Program-made: the position numbers and the translations under genes
Notes under the pieces: model-generated
What the model was told of the DNA's origin: nothing
Seen by the model: only the letters and a program-made list of their open reading frames with translations
Databases searched by the model: none
Shown: positions 27,865 to 35,773 of the stretch, in pieces
Layout of the letters: each line of letters begins with the position of its first letter
Position numbering within the stretch: the stretch's first letter is position 1
Source: CAWCUU01 sp963798855
GTDB taxonomy: Bacteria; Gemmatimonadota; Gemmatimonadetes; Longimicrobiales; RSA9
Direction of reading: 5' to 3'
DNA: 64,000 bases
NCBI GenBank assembly: GCA_963798855.1
Contig: CAWCUU010000002.1
Location: forward strand, 186,001-250,000

Positions 27865-28728
27865 ATGAGCCAGAGCGCACCCCTCTCCATCCCCGGCGTG
27901 AGCCGACCCGTCGAGGGACTCGACATCGAGGAGCTGCATCATGCCATCCGCGACGAGTACTCCCTCGTCGCCTCCGATCCCGAGCACGGCTTCCACTTCC
28001 ACACCGGGCGCAGGCTCGCTCGGATGTTGGGGTATGCGGACGAGTGGCTCGAGGGCGTACCCGAGGCGTCGATCGCGTCCTTCGCCGGAACCGGCAATCC
28101 GTTCGGCGCCGGACCGCTCCGCCCCGGCGAGAACGTCGTCGATATCGGGTGTGGCGCCGGGATCGACAGCCTGATCGCGGCCGCGATGGTGGCGCCGGGC
28201 GGCGAAGTGGTCGGAGTGGACATGACGCCAGCGATGCTCGAGAAGGCGCGCTCCGCTGCCGAGCGTGGCGGTTTCTCGAACGCGCGCTTCCATCACGGCA
28301 CGGCCGAGTCCCTGCCGGTCGAGGACGAATGGGCGGACGTCGTGATCTCCAACGGCGTGCTGAACCTCTTCCCGGACAAGCTCGCCGGGCTGCGGGAAAT
28401 GGCGCGCGTGCTCGGGCCCGGCGGGCGCCTCCAGATCGGCGACATTCTCGTCGAGAAGAGCGTGGGCGAGGACGCGAAGCGCGACATCGATCTCTGGAAG
28501 GGGTGAATCGCTGGGGCTCTGCTGGAAGCGGAGCTGAGGGCGACGGTCGTCGCCGCGGGATTCGTGGGGTTCGAGATCGTCGCTCGCGTGGACGTGTACG
28601 CCGGCGCGCCGCAGTCCTCCAGCGCGGCGCAGTTCGGCACGCTCGGCGTCACGTTCCGGGCGCGGAAGGCGCGGGATGAAGACGAGTGGGCGACGGCGCT
28701 CGCCGCGCTCACCTGCTCGCTGGAGTGA
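27865..28728 (+). CDS. Candidate selenocysteine-containing SAM methyltransferase (ArsM-like)
   Basis: The frame has an in-frame TGA at 28504-28506 and then stays open for 73 more sense codons to TGA 28726-28728; total 287 aa with residue 214 at the TGA. Before it: SAM motif 'VVDIGCGAGIDSLIAAAM', 'GVDMTPAMLEKAR', 'DVVISNGVLNLFPDK', 'GGRLQIGDILVEKS', 'DIDLWKG'. After it: 'IAGALLEAELRATVVAAGF', 'VYAGAPQSSSAAQFGTLGVTF'. The part after the TGA continues the same methyltransferase fold, so this is one gene. In ArsM arsenite methyltransferases the equivalent 'WxGC(I/V)xGAL' holds a catalytic, arsenic-binding Cys; the TGA stands where that Cys belongs. I infer Sec. Alternatives: nonsense mutation or a base-call error. 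Divergent from the ArsR-rhodanese gene. Confidence 0.72.
28516..28534 (+). promoter_or_regulatory. Candidate bacterial SECIS hairpin
   Basis: Stem GCTCTGC/GCGGAGC (28516-28522 with 28528-28534, one T-G pair, extendable by one G-T pair) with the five-base loop TGGAA. The loop begins 16 bases after the TGA and has G in its second position. Bacterial SECIS elements need a hairpin right after the UGA with the loop about 16-37 bases away and a G near the loop start, so it fits. GC-rich DNA forms hairpins easily, so this is only supportive. Confidence 0.5.
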
Positions 28729-28738
28729 TCGCGACCCG

Positions 28739-29953
28739 CTAGTCGTCCACCCAGTGCTCGATGTAGCGCCCGCCGCTGGCGCTCCTGCCCACGAGCGCCG
28801 CGACGATCGCGCGCAGCTGCTCGTACGGCAGCGTGCCGATGACCATCCGGCCATTGATGATCAGCGTCGGCGTCGAGCGGATGCCGTGCGCGTATTCGGA
28901 CGACGTCGGCGCGTAGTCCGCGCCGGTCGCGATGAGGCGGGCGACGATGGCGCGGGTCGCGCTGTCGCCCGCCGCACCTTCCAACCCGAGCCGGCGCGCC
29001 AGCTCCGCGCGCCACGCCGAATCCTTCGCCTCCGCCGGGTGCGCGAGCACCGAGTCGTAGACCGCGAGGAACCGGTCCGGGCGGTACGCCGCCATGTACG
29101 ACAGCTCGCACGCGCCCGGGTGCTTGTCCTTCTCCACGACGTCGTTGCACTTCGCCTCGAGCGGGAAGAACTGATACGCCAGGTTGATCCGGCCGGGGAA
29201 TTCCGCGTCCAGGCGGCGGATCTGCTCCGCGAGGTACCGGCAGTCGCTGCACAGGAAGTCGCCGTACTCGACGATGCGCACCGGCGCGTCCTCGAAGCGG
29301 GGCGTCGCGCTCAGCACCCGATACGGCGACAGCTCCGCAGGCGGCGGCACCGTGTCCAGCGCGAAGAACTGCCGCACCACCGCCGTCGCCTCGCCGCCCG
29401 CGCGGGCGGCGTCCCGCGCCTGCAGGTAGAGCCGCCCGGCGCCACCTCCCATGAGCAGCGCCACCCCCAGCACCGACAGGTGCATCGGCGCGGGGAGCGG
29501 AGAGCGCCGGGTCGTCAGGATCGGCCTCCGGACCGGCGGCACGCCGAACGCGACGTACAGCAGAGCGAACACCGTATACGCGGTGCACAGCAGGCACAGG
29601 CTGCGCAGCCCCACCACCGAGTACCCGACGAGCGCCAGCCCCAGCCCTCCGTTCAGCCACGCCACCGCCCGCGCGGTCCGGTCGAAGCGCGGCGACGGGA
29701 ACAGCGCATCCAGCGCGAGGAACGCCGCGACGACGAAGCCGAAGACGCCGAGCGGCACGCCGAACGGCGCCGCCACCGGCGCCATCGCCGAGTCCGCGCA
29801 GCTGAAGAACGTGCCGGCCCGGCACGCCGCCGCGTCCGCGAGCGTCGCGGGGTAGCGCACCGCAATGTAGTGCCGCACCGTGAGCAGCGCGACGACGGCC
29901 ATGGCGAGGGCCAGCGCGAGGCCGATCGCGCGGCGGAATCGAGCCGTTTCCAT
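28739..29953 (-). CDS. VKOR-DsbA (thioredoxin-fold) fusion protein
   Basis: 404 aa from ATG 29953, with GAGGAGG upstream. N-terminal vitamin K epoxide reductase domain (~1-160, several membrane helices): loop pair 'CRAGTFFSC', then 'SLCLLCTAYTVFALL' with the CxxC that meets quinone. A further helix follows, then a periplasmic DsbA/DsbG-type domain (~225-404) with active site 'GDFLCSDCRYLAEQ' and cis-Pro 'IRSTPTLIING'. The active-site pair CSDC differs from CPHC of DsbA. Makes disulfides in exported proteins by passing electrons to quinone. Convergent with the methyltransferase gene, 10 bases apart. Confidence 0.9.
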   Translation of the reverse strand: METARFRRAIGLALALAMAVVALLTVRHYIAVRYPATLADAAACRAGTFFSCADSAMAPVAAPFGVPLGVFGFVVAAFLALDALFPSPRFDRTARAVAWLNGGLGLALVGYSVVGLRSLCLLCTAYTVFALLYVAFGVPPVRRPILTTRRSPLPAPMHLSVLGVALLMGGGAGRLYLQARDAARAGGEATAVVRQFFALDTVPPPAELSPYRVLSATPRFEDAPVRIVEYGDFLCSDCRYLAEQIRRLDAEFPGRINLAYQFFPLEAKCNDVVEKDKHPGACELSYMAAYRPDRFLAVYDSVLAHPAEAKDSAWRAELARRLGLEGAAGDSATRAIVARLIATGADYAPTSSEYAHGIRSTPTLIINGRMVIGTLPYEQLRAIVAALVGRSASGGRYIEHWVDD

Positions 29954-30098
29954 CGCTGAGCGCACCTCCTCGAGGTTCCGATCCCGACGATGATGCCGCC
30001 GCCACGCTGTGTCAGTCGGTGGAGATCACCGACCGGCGTAAGGGAAACGCTGACGATCGACGTGAGCGCTGTAGGCCGCGCCCGCGGTTACACCTTCA

Positions 30099-30572
30099 TC
30101 ACCCACCCGCCGGCCCGCCGTACGCTTCGCACCCCTCGCGCTTTCGGGTGTCCACGATCTGGACGATCCGCCAGCCGTCAGGCGTGAGGACCAGGTCGAA
30201 GGTGTCGATGCCGCAGTGGCTGAAACGCTCCCCGGCGTAGAACGCGTAGCGCGCCCACACGGTCGCGAGACCGTCGTCGACCTGGACCACCGGATCGGAG
30301 ATGCGCTCGTCCGGGACGGACTTCGCCTGCGCGATCGCGCGCAGGAAGTCCGCGATCGGCGTCGATTCGACGACCGGCGAGCCCGTGGAGTCGGTCGCCG
30401 CAGTGAGCAACCGAGCCTCGGGGTGAAGGGTGGCGCGGATGGCGGCGCTGTCACGGGCACGCATCCCATCGAAGAGCGCCTGCACCGCCTGCAGCGGGGC
30501 GTGGCTCTCCTGCGCGAAAGCCGGGCCCGGCGTTAGGAAGGACGCGACGAACAGCAGACACAGGGTGCGCAT
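30099..30572 (-). CDS. Exported SnoaL/NTF2-like protein
   Basis: 157 aa. Signal peptide 'MRTLCLLFVASFLTPGPAFA'. NTF2-like cone fold: 'VQALFDGMRARDSAAIRATL', 'HPEARLL', 'DDGLATVWARYAFYAGERFS', 'FDLVLTPDGWRIVQIVDTRK'. Similar to DUF4440/SnoaL-like proteins found as stand-alone exported proteins; function unknown. Confidence 0.82.
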   Translation of the reverse strand: MRTLCLLFVASFLTPGPAFAQESHAPLQAVQALFDGMRARDSAAIRATLHPEARLLTAATDSTGSPVVESTPIADFLRAIAQAKSVPDERISDPVVQVDDGLATVWARYAFYAGERFSHCGIDTFDLVLTPDGWRIVQIVDTRKREGCEAYGGPAGG

Positions 30573-30730
30573 GGCTGTCTCCAGGCTCGGGCCAGGAACG
30601 CGGCGGATGACGCTCGCGAGCGACGGCCTTGCCGGCCGACCGTCGGCCGACGCCGTTGCCGGACCGCCGCCCGTATTCTACGCTCCCTTCGACCGCCGCC
30701 GCACCCCACCTTCGCCCGGAGGACTTCGCC

Positions 30731-31187
30731 ATGGACGACAGGGCGCTCACGGCCGTCGGCCCGCTGCCGCTCCGCCTCGGCCTCGGAGTCACGTTCTTCC
30801 TGCACGGCTGGCTGAAGCTGTTCGGCATGGGCATCACCGGCGTGACCGGCTTCTTCGGCTCGCTCGGCATTCCGCTGCCCGCCCTCGCGGCGCCCGCGAT
30901 CACCACGCTCGAGAATGGTCGGAGGCGCGGCCATCATCATTGGCCTGCTCACCCGGCCCGTCGCCGCCCTGCTCGCCTGCGACATGGCGGTCGCGATCGC
31001 CGTCGCCAAGCTCCGCGGCGGCTTCTTCGCGCCCAGCGGATTCGAGCTGGAGATCATGCTGCTGGCCGGATCCCTGTCGCTCGCGTTGCTCGGCCCCGGC
31101 TCCCCATCCGTGGACGCGCTGCTGCGCCGGCGCCGCGCGCGGGCAGAGCCCGTCACCGAGCCGGCGCCCCCACCCAGCGCGGTCTGA
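30731..31187 (+). CDS. DoxX family membrane protein, frameshifted
   Basis: Start ATG 30731. 'PLRLGLGVTFFLHGWLKLFG', 'FFGSLGIPLPALAAP' then, after an extra A near 30913, 'MVGGAAIIIGLLTRPVAALL', 'LEIMLLAGSLSLALLGPG' in the next frame to TGA 31187. Corrected length ~151 aa with four membrane helices, the usual DoxX size. DoxX proteins act with thiosulfate or membrane redox systems in some organisms. The extra base is in an AA run, more likely an error than decay. Confidence 0.82.
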
Positions 31188-31240
31188 GCGCGCGTCCGGC
31201 GGTTGTAGGGGGGAAAGCTTGCGGTTATCTTTGCCTCCCT

Positions 31241-31314
31241 CGGGACGTAGCGCAGCCCGGTAGCGCACCTGAATGGGGTTCAGGGGGTCGCGGGTTCAAA
31301 TCCCGCCGTCCCGA
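31241..31314 (+). tRNA. tRNA-Pro (anticodon GGG)
   Basis: Cloverleaf visible: acceptor CGGGACG (31241-31247) with CGTCCCG (31307-31313), D arm with GCGCAGCCCGGTAGCGC, anticodon stem CCTGA/TCAGG with loop ATGGGGT (anticodon GGG, read as Pro CCC/CCU), T arm GCGGG-TTCAAAT-CCCGC. Discriminator A; CCA is not encoded. Confidence 0.95.
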
Positions 31315-31455
31315 TTGCTCGGTCACAGAGGCCTGGTCCGGCGAGAAGCATTGTCGGGCCAGGCTTCTCAGCGTTGGGGCGCCAGGTCGGTCGGTGTGTC
31401 CGTGCGAGACTGTGGGTAGCGAGAACCGCATTCGGGCCGAGAGGCCCTTGCTTGC

Positions 31456-31475
31456 ATGTATCACGCGTGATACAT
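31456..31475. promoter_or_regulatory. 20-bp perfect palindrome upstream of VapBC (operator)
   Basis: ATGTATCACGCGTGATACAT, perfect 20-base palindrome, ending nine bases before the antitoxin ATG at 31485. Position and symmetry suit binding by the antitoxin-toxin complex. No promoter boxes are clearer than this. Confidence 0.75.
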
Positions 31476-31484
31476 TTTTTGGCC

Positions 31485-31721
31485 ATGGGCAAGGTCACAG
31501 TGCGGGATCTGCGCAACCACGGAGGCCGGATCCTGGAGCGGGTCGCGCGGGGTGAGACGTTGACCGTCACCCGCTCCGGCAGAGCCGTTGCGGAATTGCG
31601 GCCGCTTCCGGCGCGGGGACTCCGTGCGGAGGCACTCCTCGAACGGTGGCGCGCCCTGCCTCGGGTCGAGCCCCGGAAGCTGAGGGCAGACCTGGACGCG
31701 GTCGTGGACGCGACCGTTTGA
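31485..31721 (+). CDS. vapB: VapB/Phd-type antitoxin
   Basis: 78 aa from ATG 31485, nine bases after the palindrome. 'KVTVRDLRNHGGRILERVAR', 'GETLTVTRSGRAVAELRPLP' mark the Phd/YefM fold; the C terminus ('LERWRALPRVEPRKL') should bind the toxin. The toxin gene follows directly. Autoregulated through the palindrome (inferred). Confidence 0.87.
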   Translation: MGKVTVRDLRNHGGRILERVARGETLTVTRSGRAVAELRPLPARGLRAEALLERWRALPRVEPRKLRADLDAVVDATV

Positions 31722-31729
31722 GCGATCCG

Positions 31730-32146
31730 GTGCGGTACGAGCGCGGAGTGCTGGACACGAGCACCCTCATCCTGCTGCCGCGGATCGAGGACCCGGAGTC
31801 TCTCCCCCTCGAGCCGCTGATCACGGCGATCACGCTCGCTGAGCTCTCTGTGGGCCCCCTGGTTGCGACCAGCGAGGAAGATCGCGTTGCTCGACAGGCG
31901 CACCTCCAACAGGCCGAAGCGGATTTCGACCCGCTCCCGTTCGACTCGAGCGCGGCGCGAGCCTTCGGTCGCATCGCGGCATCGCTCCGCAGCGCGGGAC
32001 GGAAGCCGGCCGCACGCGCCTACGATGCGTTGATCGCTGCCACGGCCCTCGCCTACGGCCTCCCCGTTTACACGTGCAACCCCGACGACTTCTCCGGCAT
32101 CGAGGGGCTGGACGTGGTCCCGGTTCCGATCCCGGATCGGCCGTAG
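31730..32146 (+). CDS. vapC: VapC toxin, PIN-domain RNase
   Basis: 138 aa. PIN domain with 'GVLDTSTLILLPRI', 'ITAITLAELSVGPLVA' (Glu), 'AAARAYDALIAATALAYG' type segment with Asp, and 'YTCNPDDFSG' at the end. Start GTG 31730 lies 8 bases after the antitoxin stop; TTG 31718, overlapping that stop, and GTG 31748 are alternatives. Same family as VapC of actinobacterial modules ('RARAYDALIAA'). Confidence 0.85.
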   Translation: MRYERGVLDTSTLILLPRIEDPESLPLEPLITAITLAELSVGPLVATSEEDRVARQAHLQQAEADFDPLPFDSSAARAFGRIAASLRSAGRKPAARAYDALIAATALAYGLPVYTCNPDDFSGIEGLDVVPVPIPDRP

Positions 32147-32227
32147 ACATCGGAGCCCCCGTCCAGGAGTCGATCGTTCCAACGACGCGGCGAGGCTCGG
32201 CGGTCGGTCCGTGGGGCTCGGCCGGCA

Positions 32228-32413
32228 GTCCGACCGAGCGGCTTCAGCGCGCGAGCGGCCGGCGCGATCGTCCTGAATGAGAAGGTGCTCGCGGCCGATA
32301 AGCTCAGCGTGCTCCATGCGCTTCGCATTCACGTCCCCAGCATCTCGATCGACACTTGGGCGGATTGCTCGGTCCCGGACGATGGGTGCGGGCATCACGC
32401 GCCCTCCTGCTAG
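32228..32413 (+). pseudogene. Remnant of plug-domain-like lipoprotein (cf. 40479-40985)
   Basis: About 120 bases from 32261 match the intact gene at 40661 closely: 'IVLNEKVLAADKLSVLHALR' against 'IVLDEQVLAADPLSVLHALR' and 'VPSISID' in both. The signal peptide and the C-terminal half are gone; the open frame ends TAG at 32411-32413, overlapping the XRE gene stop region. A decayed duplicate. Confidence 0.75.
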
Positions 32414-32604
32414 TCGTTGTCGAAGAAGACTTCCTCGATGCGGCACCCGAACTCACGAGCGATCCTGAACGCGAGCGGTAGGCTGGGATCGTAACGCCCC
32501 ACCTCGATGGCGTTCACGGTCTGCCGCGACACGTCCAGTTGGCGTGCCAGATCCGCCTGCGACCAGTTGCGCTCCGCTCGCAGCACCTTCAGCCTGTTCC
32601 TCAC
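32410..32604 (-). CDS. XRE-family transcriptional regulator
   Basis: 64 aa, GTG start at 32604 overlapping the stop of the membrane gene (GTGA). Single HTH_3 domain, 'LKVLRAERNWSQADLARQL', 'SRQTVNAIEVGRYDPSLPLA', ending 'EVFFDND', typical of small Xre regulators paired with a membrane protein. Probably represses its own promoter, whose TTGAC/GTCAA dyad is at 32991-33005. Confidence 0.9.
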   Translation of the reverse strand: MRNRLKVLRAERNWSQADLARQLDVSRQTVNAIEVGRYDPSLPLAFRIAREFGCRIEEVFFDND

Positions 32605-32969
32605 CGGTATCGGCGACGGGCGATCGTGAGGCCGACAAAGTAGAAGGCGAGGAGGAATGGCCAGACGTGCCGATAGCTCAAATCGCCGGCGGGCAGTGTA
32701 ATCACCCGCTGCAACAACCCCAGCGACACGATCAGCAGAATGCTGAGCGGGAAGGCAATCGCCAGCGCCTCGAGCTGGATCCGCTGGTGCATCTCGTCCA
32801 GCGCCCGGAGGCACCGAATCTCCTCGAAGATGAACCAGCCGAAACACGCGACGGTGAGCGCGATCAGCGCCAGGCTTCCCTCGCGCGGCAAGTTCCACCG
32901 CGGAGCGAACAGGGTCGCGAGGTAGCTGACCACCAGGGCGGCCCCGGCCGCCGGGAGTCGTTTTGTCAT
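32601..32969 (-). CDS. Small membrane protein paired with XRE regulator
   Basis: 122 aa from ATG 32969, the start predicted if the transcript begins at about 32970 (leaderless). A start at 32978 would lie inside the -10 box. Four membrane helices: 'GAALVVSYLATLFAP', 'SLALIALTVACFGWFIFEEI', 'IQLEALAIAFPLSILLIVSLGLLQ' (shown only by its core 'AIAFPLSILLIVSLG'), 'VWPFLLAFYFVGLTIARRR'. Resembles DUF2178-like proteins that accompany XRE regulators. Function unknown. Confidence 0.75.
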   Translation of the reverse strand: MTKRLPAAGAALVVSYLATLFAPRWNLPREGSLALIALTVACFGWFIFEEIRCLRALDEMHQRIQLEALAIAFPLSILLIVSLGLLQRVITLPAGDLSYRHVWPFLLAFYFVGLTIARRRYR

Positions 32970-32976
32970 GGCGTGC

Positions 32977-33005
32977 ATAGTAAAGCGTCGTTGACTATTT
33001 GTCAA
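32977..33005 (-). promoter_or_regulatory. Sigma70-type promoter with TTGAC/GTCAA operator
   Basis: Minus strand -35 TTGACA (33000-33005), 17-base spacer, -10 TACTAT (32977-32982). The -35 box is half of a dyad TTGAC-N5-GTCAA (32991-33005), and a further GTCATTGAC lies just upstream (33007-33015). Suits repression by the XRE protein encoded downstream. Start of transcription falls at or next to the membrane gene ATG. Confidence 0.7.
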
Positions 33006-33046
33006 GTGTCATTGACTCGCGCAGAAACGATTTCCGCACATGCAAG

Positions 33047-35624
33047 TCACCCGCGTGGGCGGGTCAGGGCCTGGAACTCGGGGTCCTTCCGGTACGGGTC
33101 CCACGCGGCTGATCGGTGTACCCCGAGCCAATCACCTCCGTCCTGAGCCGCTTGCGTGAGAAAACCGAATGCCCGCGCGCGATCTCCCATAGCCGCTGCG
33201 ATCTCTGCCGGCACGGTTGCGTTAATGTCACGAGTGTTCATCAGGAGGTCCAACCACCGTTCCGCGGATGCGCGGTCTCCACGGTGAGCCGCCAGAAGGC
33301 CCCGGTACAGCATGGCTTCAATGTCGTCATCCCCGAACTTCTCCCAGATCTGCCGGGCGTCGTCCCAGCGGCCCTCATCGAACGATATCCTCCCGCGACA
33401 GCGCTCGATTTCATCGAGAGCGCTCGCCCGATCCTGACGCGTCGCGAGCCAGGCGGTCAGCGCAGGCGAGTCCAGCCACTGGTCGGCCCGCCGCAGCATG
33501 CGCTTCGCGGCCGCGTCGTGACCATGCGCACGCAATTCCGCAGCGATCTGCTCGAGCAGATCGGCCACCGGACCACCTGGATTCGATGGCAGAAAGAGCA
33601 GTTCCTTCACACGAGCCTCGGCGGCGTCGATTCGGCCCAGCCCGATCAGGCCCGTGATCTCCACGAGCCTTGCGACGGGGTCCTGCGGCGCGATTCGCCT
33701 GAATCGTCTTCCAAGCGCGACCTGCCTCGCGTAGTCGCCCAGGGAGATGGCTGGCCTGCTCCTCGCCGGTCCAGTATCCCGGCCATTGTCGGACCCACCC
33801 GTGTTCGGGGTCTATCGGTTTCCAGTATTCGATCGCGTCCGCGGGTCGGTTGAGCGACAGCGCCACGAGGGCCGCCATGTGGCTGAAGTGAGACCCCGGA
33901 CTGAGGCGGGCCCCGGCTCCCAGGGCGGCCAGGATGCCCGGAAGATCGCCCCTTCGCCTCGCCATGAAGTCATCGAGGGCGGTCCGCTCGAAAGGCGTCA
34001 GCCGATCGCGCCTCTCCAACAGCAGGTCCTCGACCGAATCACGCTGCGAAAGTTGCCCGGAGTTCACATACGCGTACCGGCTCCACACCAGCGGCAGCGA
34101 GAACGTGCTGTCGAGTCTTGCGGCCGCGGCGAAATGCGGTAGCGCCTCCACGTAGCGGCTCTCCTCGAAGAGCCGGAGCCCGATGACGTACTCGCGGTAC
34201 GAATCGAAGGTGGGCGGGCGAACCTCCGTAGCCGCATGCTGCGATGAGACGCGACGATCCATGAGGACGGCCATGGCCCCCGTGATCCTGCTCCGCAATT
34301 CACTGGCAGCGTACGTGGCATCCGCCGCCGGCGATGAAACAGGGCCGATAGCGCTGAGCAGCCGATGCGTCCTGAGATCCGTTATCTGACTCTGGAACAA
34401 CAGAGAATCGGCGGTCCGGTAAACAGCGCCCCACACCACGACTCCGGCACCCGCCGCACTTCCCATGGCTGCGGCGAGGGCGAGTCCTGTGCCCCCCGTC
34501 GAATCCCGACTGGCCTCCTGCGCGGCGAGCGCGGCACTCAGGGGGTCAACGACATTCACGAGGCCGGTCTGCTGGAGTCCCTGCGTCACCCAATCCTGCA
34601 CCACGTATCCGAGCATGTCGAAGTGCGGGTCTCCCGTGCGGTTCTCGAATGCGGCGACGAGTACGCGCGCGTCGTTGACCGGCTCCGTCCTGAACCTTCT
34701 GATGCCAAGGGCCGCGATCGCGGCCATGCCGAGCGCTCCGGCAGCGATCAGCAGTCGGGCGGGCAACCGGCGACCGGGCCGGCCGGCCTTGCCCGACGCT
34801 TCCACTCGAGTGGGAAGGTTCGGCGTGTCGTCCGCAGAGGTGGTTTCCGGCTCAGTGAAGGACTCCGGGACCACGACGGCGCCGTCGCTCGGGTTCCTCC
34901 GGTCGCGGATGCGATTCACCAGCGCCTCGGTCTCCGGCGCCGCGCTGAGCTCCAGGTCGGCGAAAAGCGACCGGGAGAAGCTATCGTAGGCCTCGATCGC
35001 AGCCGCTCTGTTGCCGGACGAATCGAGCACCTCCATCAGCCGGCGGAGTGCCGATTCGTTCCGCGGCTCCCATTCGAGAGCACGGCGGGCCCACCTCGCT
35101 GCAGCGACGTGGTCTTCCTTTTCGACGGCGCCCCGAGCGAGCTCCAGTGCGACGCCGCCAGCCCGGCGAGCGAGCCGTCCTCTCTCCGCGTCGACCCAGC
35201 GCTCGAACTGCGGCGCGTCCGTGATGTGGAAACCCGTCAGCAGATCCCCGCGGTAGAGGCCCACCGCGTCTTCCAGTCTGCCCGCATCCGCTGCCCGTCG
35301 GAACTCCACCACATCCGTGACGAGCGCATCCTTGTTGATTTCGACCGCTTCCGCCGAGGCGCGGAACAGATCGCCACCCAGCGACCGGCGCAGATACGTG
35401 AGCGACTGACTGAGTGAGTTGCGCGCATGCTCGGCGTCCGATTCCGGCCAGAACATCGCCAGGAGCGTTTCGCGCGTCTGGGGGCCGCTCGGCTCCACGG
35501 CGGCGATGTACGCGAGAAGCGCGAACCGCTTCGGCTGCGCCAGGACCGAGTGTACGGAACGCCCATCGCCGTTCGTGAGATCCGGGGTGCCGAAAAGCTG
35601 CAATCGAAAGCGAGGAGCACCCAT
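33047..35624 (-). CDS. Membrane-anchored BTAD/FlgO-like/TPR regulator, frameshifted
   Basis: Domain order: SARP-type winged helix (~1-100, 'LTNGDGRSVHSVLAQPKRFA'), BTAD (~100-235), membrane helix (~285-305, 'LLIAAGALGMAAIAALG'), FlgO/CsgG-like alpha/beta domain (~320-480, 'RVLVAAFENRTGDPHFDML'), then TPR helices. At about 33745 an extra C in CCC shifts the frame: from 'WPGYWTGEEQASH' the true continuation 'LLGDYARQVALGRRFRRI' runs to the stop at 33047 ('DPEFQALTRPRG'). Corrected length ~860 aa. A DNA-binding domain on a membrane-anchored chain implies a one-component sensor. Divergent from two orphan lipoprotein genes. Confidence 0.83.
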
Positions 35625-35773
35625 AGGAGGCGGCTCCCAGGAGGGGATTAGGTCTGATTCAGGGATAGGTCAGGCCCGAAGGATACCGTCCCGAAGGTAG
35701 CGCGACGGAAGCTGCTGCTCAATGCTCGCGTTCCCCGGTTCCGACAAGGCGACCCCCTTTCTGTGAGGCTGAC

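Noticed and set aside
30001..30098. Riboswitch between VKOR-DsbA and SnoaL genes
   Set aside because: Short stems only, and both genes are transcribed away from or across it without a leader of fitting length.
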